Shown in pieces: positions 53,340 through 61,975 of a stretch of DNA of 64,000 nucleotides. Origin of the DNA: Harmothoe impar (lineage: Eukaryota; Annelida; Polychaeta; Phyllodocida; Polynoidae); NCBI GenBank assembly GCA_947462335.1, contig OX381721.1:12227910-12291909 (forward strand). Reading direction: 5' to 3'. The notes beneath the pieces were generated by a model that had not been told where the DNA came from, ran no database searches, and worked only from the letters and a program-made list of their open reading frames with translations. Within the stretch, counting starts at the first letter, position 1. The number at the start of each line of letters is the position of its first letter. The translations under genes and the position numbers were made by a program.

Positions 53340-53530
53340 TAGCTAAATTAGTAGAGGAAACTGAGGCTGCCATTCCCAGCTCTGTGCATGTCAAGATGAC
53401 ATTACAGGCACATGTACAAATTGTTTCTCCTGCCTGTGGTTGCTGCTCTGCCTAGAGGCCAATCCACCAACTAAGCCCCTATCATTAGCCAATAGAGAAA
53501 GCATCCAATGTAGCCCCTCCATCATATCAC

Positions 53531-54251
53531 CCTCTTCCTATGTACATAGGTGAAGAAGGGGGGCTAAGAATGAGATTGGTAACTGCTTGGGAATAGATTA
53601 GAATACTACAATCGTTGTCTGGGGATATGGTCACATGGTGAACAATCTTACATTGCTGCAGCACTGAGGGAATAGAGACACAGAATAGCCAGGAGTACCA
53701 TAAAGAAGAGTCGACATGTACCTGGTGAACCTGACAAACACTGGTCACTGGTCAGCTGAGTAAGATGTGAGTAACTGAAGCTGACAGTGAATGAATAGAC
53801 ACTCCAGATGAAGCCTCATAAACTGTAGGGAGGAGATATTGGGGTTTTTGAACTGTGTCTCAATGGGGTTGGTATTGAGGAGTATGCATGGCCTTTGCTA
53901 GTTATAACATCCTAAGCGGTGAGTTGGGTGGGGTTGAGGCTGGGGCTGGAATGATAAGGGTCGGAAAATGGTAAATTGTCCGTTTGCTGGCCCGGACCTG
54001 GGCTCAGTAGGAGATTAGCGATCACTCCAGAATTGAAATCTTGATGTCTCTAGTTGACAAAGTATTTAGATTTGAAATGATATCGATCGAGGCAATTTGA
54101 ACACTGTGGTAGGATTAGGCGGAGAGTCGATCTGCAACCATCCTTGGGGGATAACGGAAAGCCTTATATCCTCTAGTGTGTTTAGTGTGGGTCTAGGAGA
54201 TGTAGAATGTATATATATATATGTTTAACATTCCTGAATATAAACAGTCTT
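53531..54251. other. Non-coding stretch, no recognised gene
   Basis: Nothing beyond short random ORFs and a TA microsatellite at about 54211-54222. Confidence 0.5.
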
Positions 54252-54394
54252 AGGGCCATAACCCATTAGCCGATTTGGATGCATTATCGGCCAATACTCC
54301 CTCAACAAACATACCAAATGTAGTACTTTGTAGTATAATTTTGTGGACGTATCAGCCGATAATGCATCCAAATCGGCTAATGGGTTATGGCCCT
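54252..54394. mobile_element. 143-bp palindromic MITE
   Basis: Arms of about 42 bp, AGGGCCATAACCCATTAGCC followed by GATTTGGATGCATTATCGGC, are perfectly inverted at the two ends with a ~57-bp spacer. No target duplication is evident. The 127-codon ORF beginning at 54275 starts within it and is incidental. Confidence 0.8.
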
Positions 54395-54912
54395 GAGCTT
54401 GTTGCCCCGGTCAAAATGCAATTGGACAGGAGAAAATGTAAAATAAAGGTGATCACAGGGTCATTTTCTAGTGCTGCTGCGCTGAAGCCTTTGCTTGGAT
54501 TGAGATACCCTGTCTTTGAAAGTAGCCAATTAAAATATAATTATATCATCTTCTTCCATGAAACAGCAATTTCTGCTAGATCTAATCAGTGCAATTACTC
54601 AGATAATGCTAGATCATTACGAATACTCCCTTTGAAATCTTGGAGGTCTTATGTTTAGAGTTCAGCAAAACATAAATGTCAAACCCTGCAACCCCTAGCG
54701 AGTGTCCCAAATCGTTTATGTTCCATTCTCACGTAAAGCAATATATTGTCCGATTGCCATTCCTCCTTATCCAATCAGAATGGTCGTCATGGGTGGAAGG
54801 TTTTAGCAGATTCCCAGTCTCTGTGGGACCCGGCAGGCCCATACCTCATCAGTAGTATTGTATGTATCGGAACGGGACTATAGTTAAGTACTGTTTATTA
54901 CTCAATCGACCT
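54395..54912. other. Non-coding stretch before the motif array
   Basis: No repeat or gene seen. It marks the transition from the duplicated host-like region to the virus-like block. Confidence 0.45.
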
Positions 54913-55210
54913 GCAGCCAATCAGAGGCCTCCCTTTTGGCGGGAAATTCAAAAGCAGCCAATGAGAGGCCTCCCTTTTGGCGGGAAATTCAAATAGGTCA
55001 CGTGACCGGAAGTGACCTACTTCCGGTCATGTGACCTTTGGGCGGGAAATTCAAATAGGTCACGTGACCGGAAGTGACCTACTTAAGAGGGTCACGTGAC
55101 CACCATGTTGGCGGGAAATTCAAATAGGTCACGTGACTGGAAGTGACCTACTTAAGGGGGTCACGTGACTACTAGGTTGGCGCGAATTTCAAAATAAGTC
55201 ACTTGAGATT
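54913..55210 (+). promoter_or_regulatory. Array of E2F/CHR, CCAAT, CACGTG and ETS-like sites
   Basis: Five E2F-like sites lie at about 54934, 54975, 55037, 55107 and 55176. The first four contain GGCGGGAAATTCAAA, so an E2F core is followed at once by TTCAAA, the complement of the cell-cycle CHR word TTTGAA; the fifth is GGCGCGAATTTCAAA. CCAAT boxes precede the first two (54917-54921 and 54958-54962) as a 41-bp tandem repeat. GTCACGTGAC palindromes occur at 54997, 55059, 55091, 55128 and 55160. CCGGAAGT, or its complement, lies at 55006, 55019 and 55068, with a weaker version near 55135. The motif families are established for vertebrate cell-cycle and bHLH-zip promoters. Function here is inferred. 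No obvious TATA box or ORF follows immediately; the nearest ORF-bearing units lie in the inverted arm from 55481. Confidence 0.75.
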
Positions 55211-55243
55211 TTTATGGATAAATAAATTTTAAAAAAGAAAAAA

Positions 55244-55262
55244 AGCAAGCTGAAAGCTTGCT
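55244..55262. other. Short hairpin followed by AT-rich DNA
   Basis: AGCAAGCT and AGCTTGCT flank a GAA loop, giving an 8-bp perfect stem. Surroundings are A/T rich. A terminator or cruciform role is conceivable but unsupported. Confidence 0.5.
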
Positions 55263-55295
55263 AAAAAATAATTTAAAAATGTGGCTCTTTTTTTT

Positions 55296-55376
55296 AGGGG
55301 GGGGGAGGGGCACTCTGGGGGGCACTCTTTAAGATGCATGGGGGGGGAGGGGGGGAGGGGGGGAGGGGAAGGGTTT
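55296..55376. repeat. G-run cluster
   Basis: Several runs of four to nine G within 80 bp on the plus strand, with possible G-quadruplex potential. Confidence 0.7.
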
Positions 55377-55386
55377 TTTAAGAGTG

Positions 55387-55433
55387 AGACTCGCTTCTCT
55401 GCCCTCTCTTTTAGAGGGCAGAGAGGCGAGTCT
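55387..55433. other. Perfect 21-bp hairpin
   Basis: AGACTCGC, then TTCTCTGCCCTCT, folds onto AGAGGGCAGAGAGGCGAGTCT with a 5-nt CTTTT loop. All 21 pairs form, counting one G-U. It lies 48 bp outside the left inverted arm. No copy was seen beyond the right arm in this window. Confidence 0.8.
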
Positions 55434-55765
55434 ACTTACAATGAAAGGTAACATGATTGCGTTTATGATGATGTGCATCTCATGCTGGCTAGACTTTCAA
55501 GCAAATTTGCCAAAGTCCAGCCCGTTATTGAATGTCCGGCCTAGCCTGACCCTCAGTAGAACAGTCCTTGACCCATCTATTATAGTCTAGCAGCGCCTGA
55601 CCCTTGTATGAGAGTAGTATTGGCGACATTGGCTGACTCTGATATTTACCTGTGTGTACGGAGAGAGGAGAGGGTTCACAGCCACAGCTCTCTTAAGGCA
55701 AAGCTTGCGCTTATAGAGCACTACTAGTGGAGGTCTGGATAAGGAAGCTATGGCGGTTGTCTTCA

Positions 55766-55960
55766 AAAAAAAAAAAAAATAGCCATGGCGCATGTCGATG
55801 TCGCTTAATTATGCTCATATCTCATGTCGATTTTAAGAATTGCTCATGTCACCTGTCACTATGTTTTTCAAGCTTCATGTCAAATGTCACTAGACCTCAT
55901 GTCGAATGTCGATTCTAAGAAACAGATATGTCACCATCTCGAATTTAGCGGTCCACATTG
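55766..55960. repeat. A-tract and degenerate CATGTCGA repeats
   Basis: A 15-base A run is followed by six or more copies of CATGTCGA or CATGTCA-like words at roughly 30-bp spacing (about 55792, 55823, 55845, 55873, 55897). The right arm lacks this segment. It may be an insertion with a poly(A)-like edge or local expansion. Confidence 0.6.
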
Positions 55961-55961
55961 C

Positions 55962-56006
<45 letters not shown>

Positions 56007-56350
56007 TGCTGCTGATTTGCTGTTGCTGCTGCTGTCGGTGCTGCTGCTTGTGCTGCTCGTGCAGCTGCTGCAGCTGCTGACAGCTGCTGCTGCTTGTACT
56101 GCTCGTGCAGCTGCTGCAGTTGCTGACGATGTCACGGATGCTGTTGACAGATGCTGCTGCTTGTGCTACTCGTGCAGCTGCTGCTGCTGCTGCTGCTGCT
56201 GACGATGTCACGGATGCTGCTGACAGATGCTGCTGCTTGTGCTGCTTGTGCAGCTGCTGCAGCAGCTGCTGCTTGTGCTGATCGTGCTGCTGCTGCTGAC
56301 GATGTCACGGATGCTGCTGACAGATGCTGCTGCTTGTGCTGCACGAGACC
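55960..56350. repeat. CTG/CAG-rich minisatellite
   Basis: Perfect CTG runs of up to about 12 units lie within a longer unit marked by GACGATGTCACGGATGCTG, which occurs three times (about 56125, 56199 and 56298). The right arm has only one marker and six AGC codons. Poly-Ala, poly-Ser, poly-Gln and poly-Leu ORFs in all frames are artefacts, except for the minus frame that continues from the small ORF at 56399. Confidence 0.85.
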
Positions 56351-56399
56351 GAGTAGCCGCTATTACTAATGCTACTAATACGAGTATGAGAAAATACAT
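56208..56399 (-). CDS. Small signal-peptide-like protein, left copy (repeat-expanded)
   Basis: A 63-codon ORF starting MYFLILVLVALVIAATRS, a clear hydrophobic signal-peptide or signal-anchor pattern. A variable Ala-rich segment follows, then SIRDIV, then Ser/Cys-rich residues encoded by the CAG-rich minisatellite. Its ATG lies 4 nt after the stop of the upstream ORF, as in the right arm, so the arrangement is conserved. The first ~37 residues match the right copy with few changes; the tail differs because the repeat has expanded. The function is unknown. If secreted, the mature part would be only about 45 residues. It could instead be a chance ORF beside a conserved gene, but the preserved hydrophobic start in both arms argues for coding. 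Confidence 0.45.
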   Translation of the reverse strand: MYFLILVLVALVIAATRSRAAQAAASVSSIRDIVSSSSTISTSSSCCSSCTSSTSSSICQQHP

Positions 56400-56403
56400 T
56401 TAG

Positions 56404-57192
56404 TCAGTCGACTAAATCAAGGAGGTTTTCTGACTTCAGTGGATCGTTTAGCCATCGGCCACAGGCAAAACTTGAAACCATTTTATACATGGGACAATTG
56501 GCAGAGTCGAAACATGTTGGTACGATGGGGTCGATCATGTTCATCATCAGTTCAGGCAAAGGAAGTGTGTCGACAGCACGCGAAAACTTCATGTCCGGAT
56601 GTTTCAACACAACACTTTATATCACACTCACACAGCTGCTTTGAAGAGTGAATCCTTGACCAAACTTGAGCTTTTCCAACACAGCTTTGGCCTCCTTCTG
56701 TGCAGTAAGGGATCTCTCTTTCGGGGTCATCGCAGTGCTGGCTAGCATGTCCTCAAAGTCTTTAACATAATGTTCCAACGGGCTACAAATGATGTACTCC
56801 AGATCATCGTCCGCATATGTCGTCTCCTCGCACCATATTGTGTCTTCTCCTGTTTCGAATTCCGTCATTTTCTGAACAATCTCCTCGTGAGTGCGTTGCA
56901 TATATCGAAGCTTCTTCAAAGACCAGATAACTTGTATGCCGAACCCTGAAAAACCTGAAGGAATTTCACCACTACAGTCACGCCAACTATACGGAGCTAA
57001 GAAAAATAGCTCCAACAAAATTTTCTCCCTCTGTCCAAATGAAACTACTTCCGTTCCGATGAAGTTGAAGCATGCTTCTATCCATTGCTCCTTGGTGACG
57101 TCCTTCCAATGTTTCTTTACCTCACATGCATCATAGGGCACTGTTTCTCTTCTTGCTTCTAGTGGGAGTTGCTTTTTCTTTCTTGGACTCAT
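56404..57192 (-). pseudogene. Unrecognised ~260-residue protein, left copy with nonsense codon
   Basis: Homologue of the right-arm ORF 62317-63099. It starts at MSPRKKKQ on the minus strand. The frame runs to a TAA at 56617-56619, where the right copy has AAA, then continues open in the same frame to 56404. The break is thus a single substitution, not a frameshift. Relative to the right copy there are two small length differences, near GTEVVSFGQ and CSGEIP, and each keeps the frame. The reading frame was therefore probably selected for some time before the stop arose. As it stands it would give a 191-residue product lacking the last ~70 residues. A methionine lies 25 codons upstream (57267), but the frame there is not conserved between arms. 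Confidence 0.75.
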
Positions 57193-57598
57193 TTGGAGAG
57201 TTTCGATGCTCTGTAGCGTCGACACTTCGATAAGAAAAGAAGCTGTAAAGGTAGAAATAACCCTCATAACATGCTGAGCGAGCGTGGAGTGGACGATGCT
57301 ACGATGATGAAGGGCGAGTCGAGAAAGTGTGATGAGTGACAGCGGTGTTTCACTCCTTATGTACCCTGTCCTAGATAATCCTCTTAAACAGTTGAAAAGA
57401 CTCTCTAAGTACAGAGTCTCTACTCAATTAAGTGATCTGTTAAGTAAGTTTTCACATGCTACTTGACTACTGCAGGTGGGTTTAGACTTAAGCAGCTTAG
57501 TGCACACACGTGTCTGTTAGAAAGCTACCTGCACACCTGCCTTCCTTTTTCACTAGTATTTACCCCTTGCCGACTAATAAGGCGCCTATACACGTGTC
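57193..57598 (-). promoter_or_regulatory. Conserved upstream region of the left-arm gene
   Basis: Shared with the right arm (61962-62316), including CACTCCTTATGTACCCTGTC and GGTGGGTTTAGACTTAAGCA. No TATA box stands out. It probably contains the promoter of the outward-facing gene. The minus strand here corresponds to the plus strand in the right arm. Confidence 0.45.
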
Positions 57599-57910
57599 AG
57601 CCTCCTTATATACGTCATTCTTCCTCTCGAGAGGAAGAAGCGTGTCTCTTCGTTTTTTTTGTTTAAGAAGTGAGGGTCTTTAAGATCACGTGCCTGGAAG
57701 CGACTTGATGAAGCAAGTGACTAGAAGCGACGACGTCACATGCTTTTAATGAGGCGATCAGCTGTGACTGGCGGCGGCGGCGGCGGTGGCAGCGGCGGTG
57801 GTGCTGGTGGTGGTGGTAGTAGACGTTACTGTGGTCAAAGGTGATATGGTTTTTTTCCAACAGAAATCAAAGCTTTTATACAGAGGGAGTTTAATCCTAT
57901 TTCCAACAGC
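57599..57910. other. Spacer with GGC/GGT repeat
   Basis: Contains a palindrome TTCCTCTCGAGAGGAA near 57620 and a GGC/GGT-rich tract at 57770-57830. Opposing ORFs are repeat artefacts. Nothing else recognised. Confidence 0.5.
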
Positions 57911-58188
57911 ACCCCAGCTGTCCAGCAGCCGCTCCGCTCCGTAAGAGCTTCTTAAGAGCTTAGATGACGAGGGGAGTGTCATCACCATCTTTGGTGGCCA
58001 GCTGAAAATGGTGTTTTTTCTTTATCCATTAGCCTTACCTCCTACTCCCTACCTGAGGACGACTCTCTCCCCCTTTAGCATTCATTGTAACAAACGTCAG
58101 AGGACAGGTGAAAATCTGATTTTCATGCACAGCCTTAGTCAGCTGTCACTCCTATTGAACTAGCTAGCCGCCGCCGGCCGGTCTGCTC
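57911..58188 (+). repeat. 278-bp direct repeat, copy 1
   Basis: Begins ACCCCAGCTGTCCAGCAGCC and is followed at once by copy 2 (58189-58472), with only a few substitutions. Contains AAGAGCTTCTTAAGAGCTTA, GTGGCCAGCTGAAAATGG and a CCGGCCG-rich end. No ORF. It lies upstream of the death-domain promoter. Confidence 0.9.
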
Positions 58189-58472
58189 ACCCCAGCTGTC
58201 CAGCAGCCGCTCCGCTCTGTAAGAGCTTCTTAAGAGCTTAGATGACGAGGGGTATGTCATCGCCATCTGTGGTGGCCAGCTGAAAATGGTGTTTTTTTTC
58301 CTTATCCATTAGCCTTACCTCCTACCCCCTACCTGAGGACAACTCTCTCCCCCTTTGGCATTCATTGTAACAAACGTCAGAGGTCAGGTGAAAATCGGAT
58401 TTTCATGCACAGCCTTAGTCAGCTGTCACCCCTATTGAACTAGCCGGCCGCTGCCGGCCAGTCTACTCACCA
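58189..58472 (+). repeat. 278-bp direct repeat, copy 2
   Basis: Tandem partner of 57911-58188, about 95 percent identical by eye. Confidence 0.9.
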
Positions 58473-58625
58473 CGGCAGGAGGCGGTGATTTTTTTTTGTT
58501 TTACACTTAAGTCGCTCACCACATGCACACGACTCTACTCACAGACAGACACTCCCGTCTTAGGGGGTCCTGCTTCACACTACACGCCTCCTGTAGTTTT
58601 TTTGTATACACACTCTAAGCTCATG

Positions 58626-58815
58626 ACTGCTTAATCCTTTATACAGCTAATGCGCGTTGAATTAGTACAGTCGGTACACCGCCCGCTCATGGCAGTCCAT
58701 CTCTCAAAAAAAAAAAAAAAAAGGAGGGAGGGGGGAAAGAGATCCAGCTGAAAACGTCATGACTTATGTCTTTTGTTTCTCTTTGGGAATGTCCGCCGGT
58801 CAGCTGGCGGCAGCA
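58626..58815 (+). repeat. ~185-bp direct repeat, copy 1
   Basis: Begins ACTGCTTAATCCTTTATACA and ends in a CAGCTGGCGGCAGC-like sequence. It carries GATCCAGCTGAAAACGTCAT and a run of A absent from copy 2. Confidence 0.85.
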
Positions 58816-58996
58816 ACTGCTTAATCCTTTATACAGCTAACGCACGTTGAATTGCTGAACAAGGCAGTAAGTAGCTTAGCTCGTGTCAGTCGATCTCTCA
58901 AAGGGGAGGGGGAAAGGGATCCAGCTGAAAACGTCATGCCTTATGACTTTTTGTTTCTCTTTGTGAATGGTCACCGGTCAGCCGGCGGCAGCTGAA
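58816..58996 (+). repeat. ~185-bp direct repeat, copy 2
   Basis: Tandem partner of 58626-58815, ending 40 bp before the TATA box. Several CAGCTG E-box words recur through both copies. Confidence 0.85.
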
Positions 58997-59035
58997 GAGA
59001 GCTGTAAGTAGCTTAGCTCTAGAAGCGAGAAGGAG

Positions 59036-59075
59036 TATATAAGAGGCCTGGAAACACCCGTTCACTCACTCAGTC
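59036..59075 (+). promoter_or_regulatory. TATA-box promoter of the death-domain gene
   Basis: TATATAAG at 59036-59043 is followed about 30 bp later by an initiator-like CACTCAGTC (about 59067-59075). The first ATG, in a good ACCATGA context, is at 59102. This gives a short leader and a classical RNA polymerase II arrangement. The leader also contains CTCTCTACAGG, which looks like a 3' splice site. Confidence 0.7.
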
Positions 59076-59101
59076 TTTTGCTGCTCTCTACAGGCACCAC
59101 C

Positions 59102-59239
59102 ATGAGCAAAACACAACAACTACTGTCGTCCAAGGATCTAATCGAGTTCAAGAACAAGAAGAATACGCAGAACGGTGATCGTTTACTGTCAGCGTCTCCT
59201 CTTGCTACTGAAATTGAGACTACCGCCGCAACCGCTTAG
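59102..59239 (+). CDS. 45-codon N-terminal ORF in frame with the death-domain frame
   Basis: Starts MSKTQQLLSSKDLIEF at the first ATG after the promoter and ends at TAG 59237-59239. The frame downstream is the same one that encodes the death-domain protein and stays open to 60706. Either the TAG is a disabling mutation, or it is bypassed (readthrough or removal by splicing), or this is a genuine upstream ORF. The favourable ATG context and promoter spacing suggest that this was the original N-terminus. Confidence 0.5.
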   Translation: MSKTQQLLSSKDLIEFKNKKNTQNGDRLLSASPLATEIETTAATA

Positions 59240-59411
59240 TCTTATCACCCTCCCGCTGTAGCGAGCGCACACAGCAGTAGTAGTGGTAGTAGTAGTCGTC
59301 GTAGTAGCGACGTTGTTACACTCGCGACGGTTGTTGCTGCTGAGCACGCTGCTGCTGCTTCTGCTGCGCCTGCTGCGGCTGCTAGTGATCCTCGTGCTGC
59401 TAGTGCTGCTG

Positions 59412-59442
<31 letters not shown>

Positions 59443-59606
59443 CGCGCCTGTTACTGCTGTGCCTGCTGCTGCTGCTGCTGCTGCTGCTGCCGCGCCTGTT
59501 ACTGCTGTGCCTGTTACTGCTGCGCTTGCTGAGGCGGCTGTGCCTGCTGCTGCTGTGCCTGCTACTGCTGCGCCTGCTACTGCTGCACCTGCTAGCGCTG
59601 CGCTTG

Positions 59607-59650
<44 letters not shown>

Positions 59651-60706
59651 ACACCTCTTGCTGCGACTACCGCTACTAGTACTGACACGCAGCACGTTGC
59701 ACAGAACCTCTCCACCGCTTCATCAACCGACGCCATCAACGCTGCTCGCGCTGAGACTTACAGCTATTTGGACACTCAGCCCCAGCAGCGCGTAGTAGAC
59801 ATGCATGTCCTAAAGCAACAGGGTGAAACAGAGAACGACGCTGACGACGAGGCGTACGAGGAACCCGAAGGGTCACGGGCGCACAGTCCGTTTTTCGACC
59901 TCATTTCCACTGGTAGTGCGTCCGGTCCGTGGCGACTGCCCTCACCAATACCTTACGAAGTCATGTGGTTGCCCTGTTCCGACAACGAGTCGTCTGATAC
60001 CAGCGCAGACGCTGCTCCTGTTATTGGTTCTGCTGCAGTAGTACCTGTATCATCATACTTCAAAGCAGAGCCGTTAGGATACTTGTCAGACGCTATGCTA
60101 CTGAAAATAAGTAGTAAGTTGCCGACATCAGATTACATACGGTTAGGTTCATTCCTTGAAGTGAACTTGAAGGATATGGGATATCTCAGTTGTGAGACAA
60201 GTGTCATAACTCAAGCTAGAGAAATGTTCACTACTTGGTACCAGAAAAGTTGTACTAGTAGGTGGAAGGACCTAGCCGCCGCCTTGGAAGAATCTTACCG
60301 TATGGACCTCATCAAATTCTCACGTGAGTACATGGACAAGCATGACATGTGGGATGGCTTAGAGAGTGGAGACATGGAGTGGAAAGTGCAGAAATATTTC
60401 TCTCTTTTAGCTGAGCTCTGCCCTAGAGACTGGAAGACCATAGGGATCTACTTAGGGTTGACTTCTCATGAAGTAGCTTCCATCTCTCAACCTGTGCCTT
60501 CTGACAGGACTGTGAAGAACCCTGTCTATGAAGTGCTGAAAGCTTGGAAGTACAACGAGACGTCTGAGCCTATGGCTCTGATGAAAGTGTTGGAAGACTA
60601 CATGGGACGCGGCGACGTCGCAATGTATGTTCAAGGGTTGTATGCAGCTGTACCCAAAGAAATAAAAGTGAGCTGTGACACTCCAGTGTTGACCACTCTC
60701 GTCTGA
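59240..60706 (+). CDS. Ala/Pro-rich protein with two tandem death domains
   Basis: The frame is open from just after the TAG at 59237. The first in-frame ATG after that is at 59801, giving a 301-residue protein that still contains both domains. Positions here count from that ATG. The N-terminal side (59240-59700) is poly-Ala/Ser/Pro from GCT repeats. Residues 10-65 are acidic and disordered-looking. Death domain 1 (about 96-174) shows the six-helix pattern, with TTWYQKSCTSRWKDLAAAL as the W-x-x-x..L-x-x-A-L region. Death domain 2 (about 192-276) has PRDWKTIGIYLGLTSHEV, the classic DW..(I/L)G..LGL..(E/D)(V/I), and VLKAWKYNE. Death domains mediate homotypic complexes in apoptosis and NF-kB signalling. 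With no enzymatic domain, an adaptor or decoy role is inferred, not shown. It sits 167 bp upstream of a decayed viral-type polymerase. Confidence 0.7.
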
Positions 60707-60872
60707 TCCCTGCAGTAAGATGGACATCTGTTGAAATCGATCCTACACTACAGACGTCTTTCACTATGCTAATAGCATCGTGTGGGAAGAGGCGTCTAGT
60801 ATTCGAAGTGATAAACAACGTTTATTTTTTTAATATTTGGTAAATAAGTGAAAAAACAAAAAAAAGAAAAAC
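60707..60872. other. Short spacer, likely 3' end of the death-domain gene
   Basis: A/T-rich with a palindrome AAACAACGTTTA at about 60814 and A runs. No canonical AATAAA was found; GGTAAATAAGT is the nearest A-rich candidate. Confidence 0.4.
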
Positions 60873-61975
60873 ATGCCGCAGGACGTTTGCGAAAAGTGTT
60901 TCAAAATTTTTAAAAGACCGTACAATCACGAGTGACCCGTAGAAAAATGAAGAACAATACCTAAGTTTTGCCCTCTATGCAGCGATGTCGGCTAGCGTCG
61001 CATACGACTTTCCGGGGTAGGAGGGGCAGCGTACGTCAGAGAATCCGACGCAGATTCCGACCCCTTGTTAGACCGGGTTTAAAATCACATAAACGAGAAC
61101 GCCAAAGTCATCGAGAAAGCTGTGCTAGAAGTTTACCGACCAACCTTAGCGAAGTTACATGTAGCGATAGGTGAAGCTCTCCTGCTAGAGGAAGCGACAT
61201 TCACCCCTTCTCCAGGCGGCTTCGCTGCAGCTCACACCAGACAACCGTTAGTTCAACTGAAGAAGCGGCTTCTGAGATACATCCGTCAAGCTCCAGTCGT
61301 ACGCTTCAACTCGGAGAGTTACGACTTGAACCTGATCAAAAAATACGCCTTCACTCGTTATTTGCCTCCGGAGACCGAAGAAACCAACAATTCTGCGTCA
61401 TAAAGAGAAGCAATCAATAGTTGACGGTTTACACACAGTTTTCTTGGACGTAGTAGTCAACTTTTTTAGCACTTGGTTACAGCTACGCGAATTATTTGCG
61501 AGCTTTCACTACAAACGAAGAGAAAGGTTGCTTTACTTACGAATGGATGACGTATACCAAGAAACTAGTAAACAAAAAACCCCTGCCACCGAGATCGACT
61601 TTTGACAGCGAACTGACGGGCGTCAAAATGGCCGAAATCCGACTACGCCACATGTCAGAAAGTTTAGTATGACAAGAAGAAGCAAACTATGACAGATTAC
61701 TTGATCCACTACAACAACGAAGACGTCAAATCTTTCATAGAAGCTTTTTGAAAAAATCACGCTATTTTTTTCCAACATAGCAGCATTGTCATGTTGAAAG
61801 ACGCCATCTCTCTCGCCAGTTTGACTTTACAAGACCTCTTCCAAAAAACCTATAAGCTGTGTTCACAACGTTCCCTCCGTTCGACGCCGTCCTCCACGCT
61901 CTGATCAAAGAAAATGTAGTCAGTGGTCCTTCCATCATCTTCCATAGATTTCACGAGAAAGAGTGTATAGGTGTC
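60873..61975 (+). pseudogene. Decayed family-B DNA polymerase, Polinton/adintovirus type (N-terminal and exonuclease part)
   Basis: Segments in several frames follow the order known for protein-primed, DNA_pol_B_2-like polymerases of Polintons and adintoviruses. An N-terminal CxxC pair (CEKC) and then CPLC lie in the same frame at 60888-60980. An exonuclease-type motif FNSESYDLNLI is at 61305-61337, inside the open stretch 61122-61403. An FTYEWMT segment follows in a different frame near 61525-61545. A TDYLIHYNNEDV segment is at about 61692-61727, then VMLKDAISLASLTL near 61790-61830. A final GPSIIFHRF segment is near 61930-61955. At least three frame changes and several stops show that it is dead. 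The polymerase palm and TPR regions are absent: homology stops where the right inverted arm begins (61962). Assignment is by eye. Confidence 0.7.

Larger units (their letters stand above)
34371..53530. repeat. Segmental duplication copy IV (expanded by insertions)
   Basis: Islands in copy II order: 34550-34670, 35350-35700, 38205-38400, 38770-39060, 39660-39750, 40430-40870, 41380-41470, 42810-43090, 43360-43870, 44140-44325, 45770-46085, 46482-46725, 46920-47040, 53340-53520. The copy II islands from 16800 to 22215 are missing, a deletion near 40870-41340. Between 47040 and 53340 I find no island; that stretch holds a MITE, a purine tract and a minisatellite. No host gene recognised. Confidence 0.75.
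55481..57598. repeat. Left arm of large inverted repeat
   Basis: Aligns in reverse with 61962-63501. Shared landmarks from outside in are: GACTTTCAAGCAAATTTGCC; GACCCATCTATTATAG; GTGTACGG; CTTGCGCTTATAGAGC; the small signal-peptide ORF; the 260-residue-type ORF; GTTTCACTCCTTATGTACCC; and CTTCCTTTTTCACTAGTATT. It is longer than its partner because of extra DNA at 55765-55960 and the expanded CTG-rich repeat. Arm divergence, roughly 10-15 percent in the coding part, argues against recent duplication or constant homogenisation. Confidence 0.9.

Noticed and set aside
55890..56344. Ala/Ser/Gln/Cys-rich ORFs in all frames
   Set aside because: CTG minisatellite artefacts. Only the minus frame linked to the hydrophobic start at 56399 is retained.
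59189..59795. Long poly-Ser, poly-Ala and poly-Leu ORFs on both strands over the GCT repeats
   Set aside because: Shadows of the triplet repeat in the death-domain frame; only the plus frame continues into structured domains.
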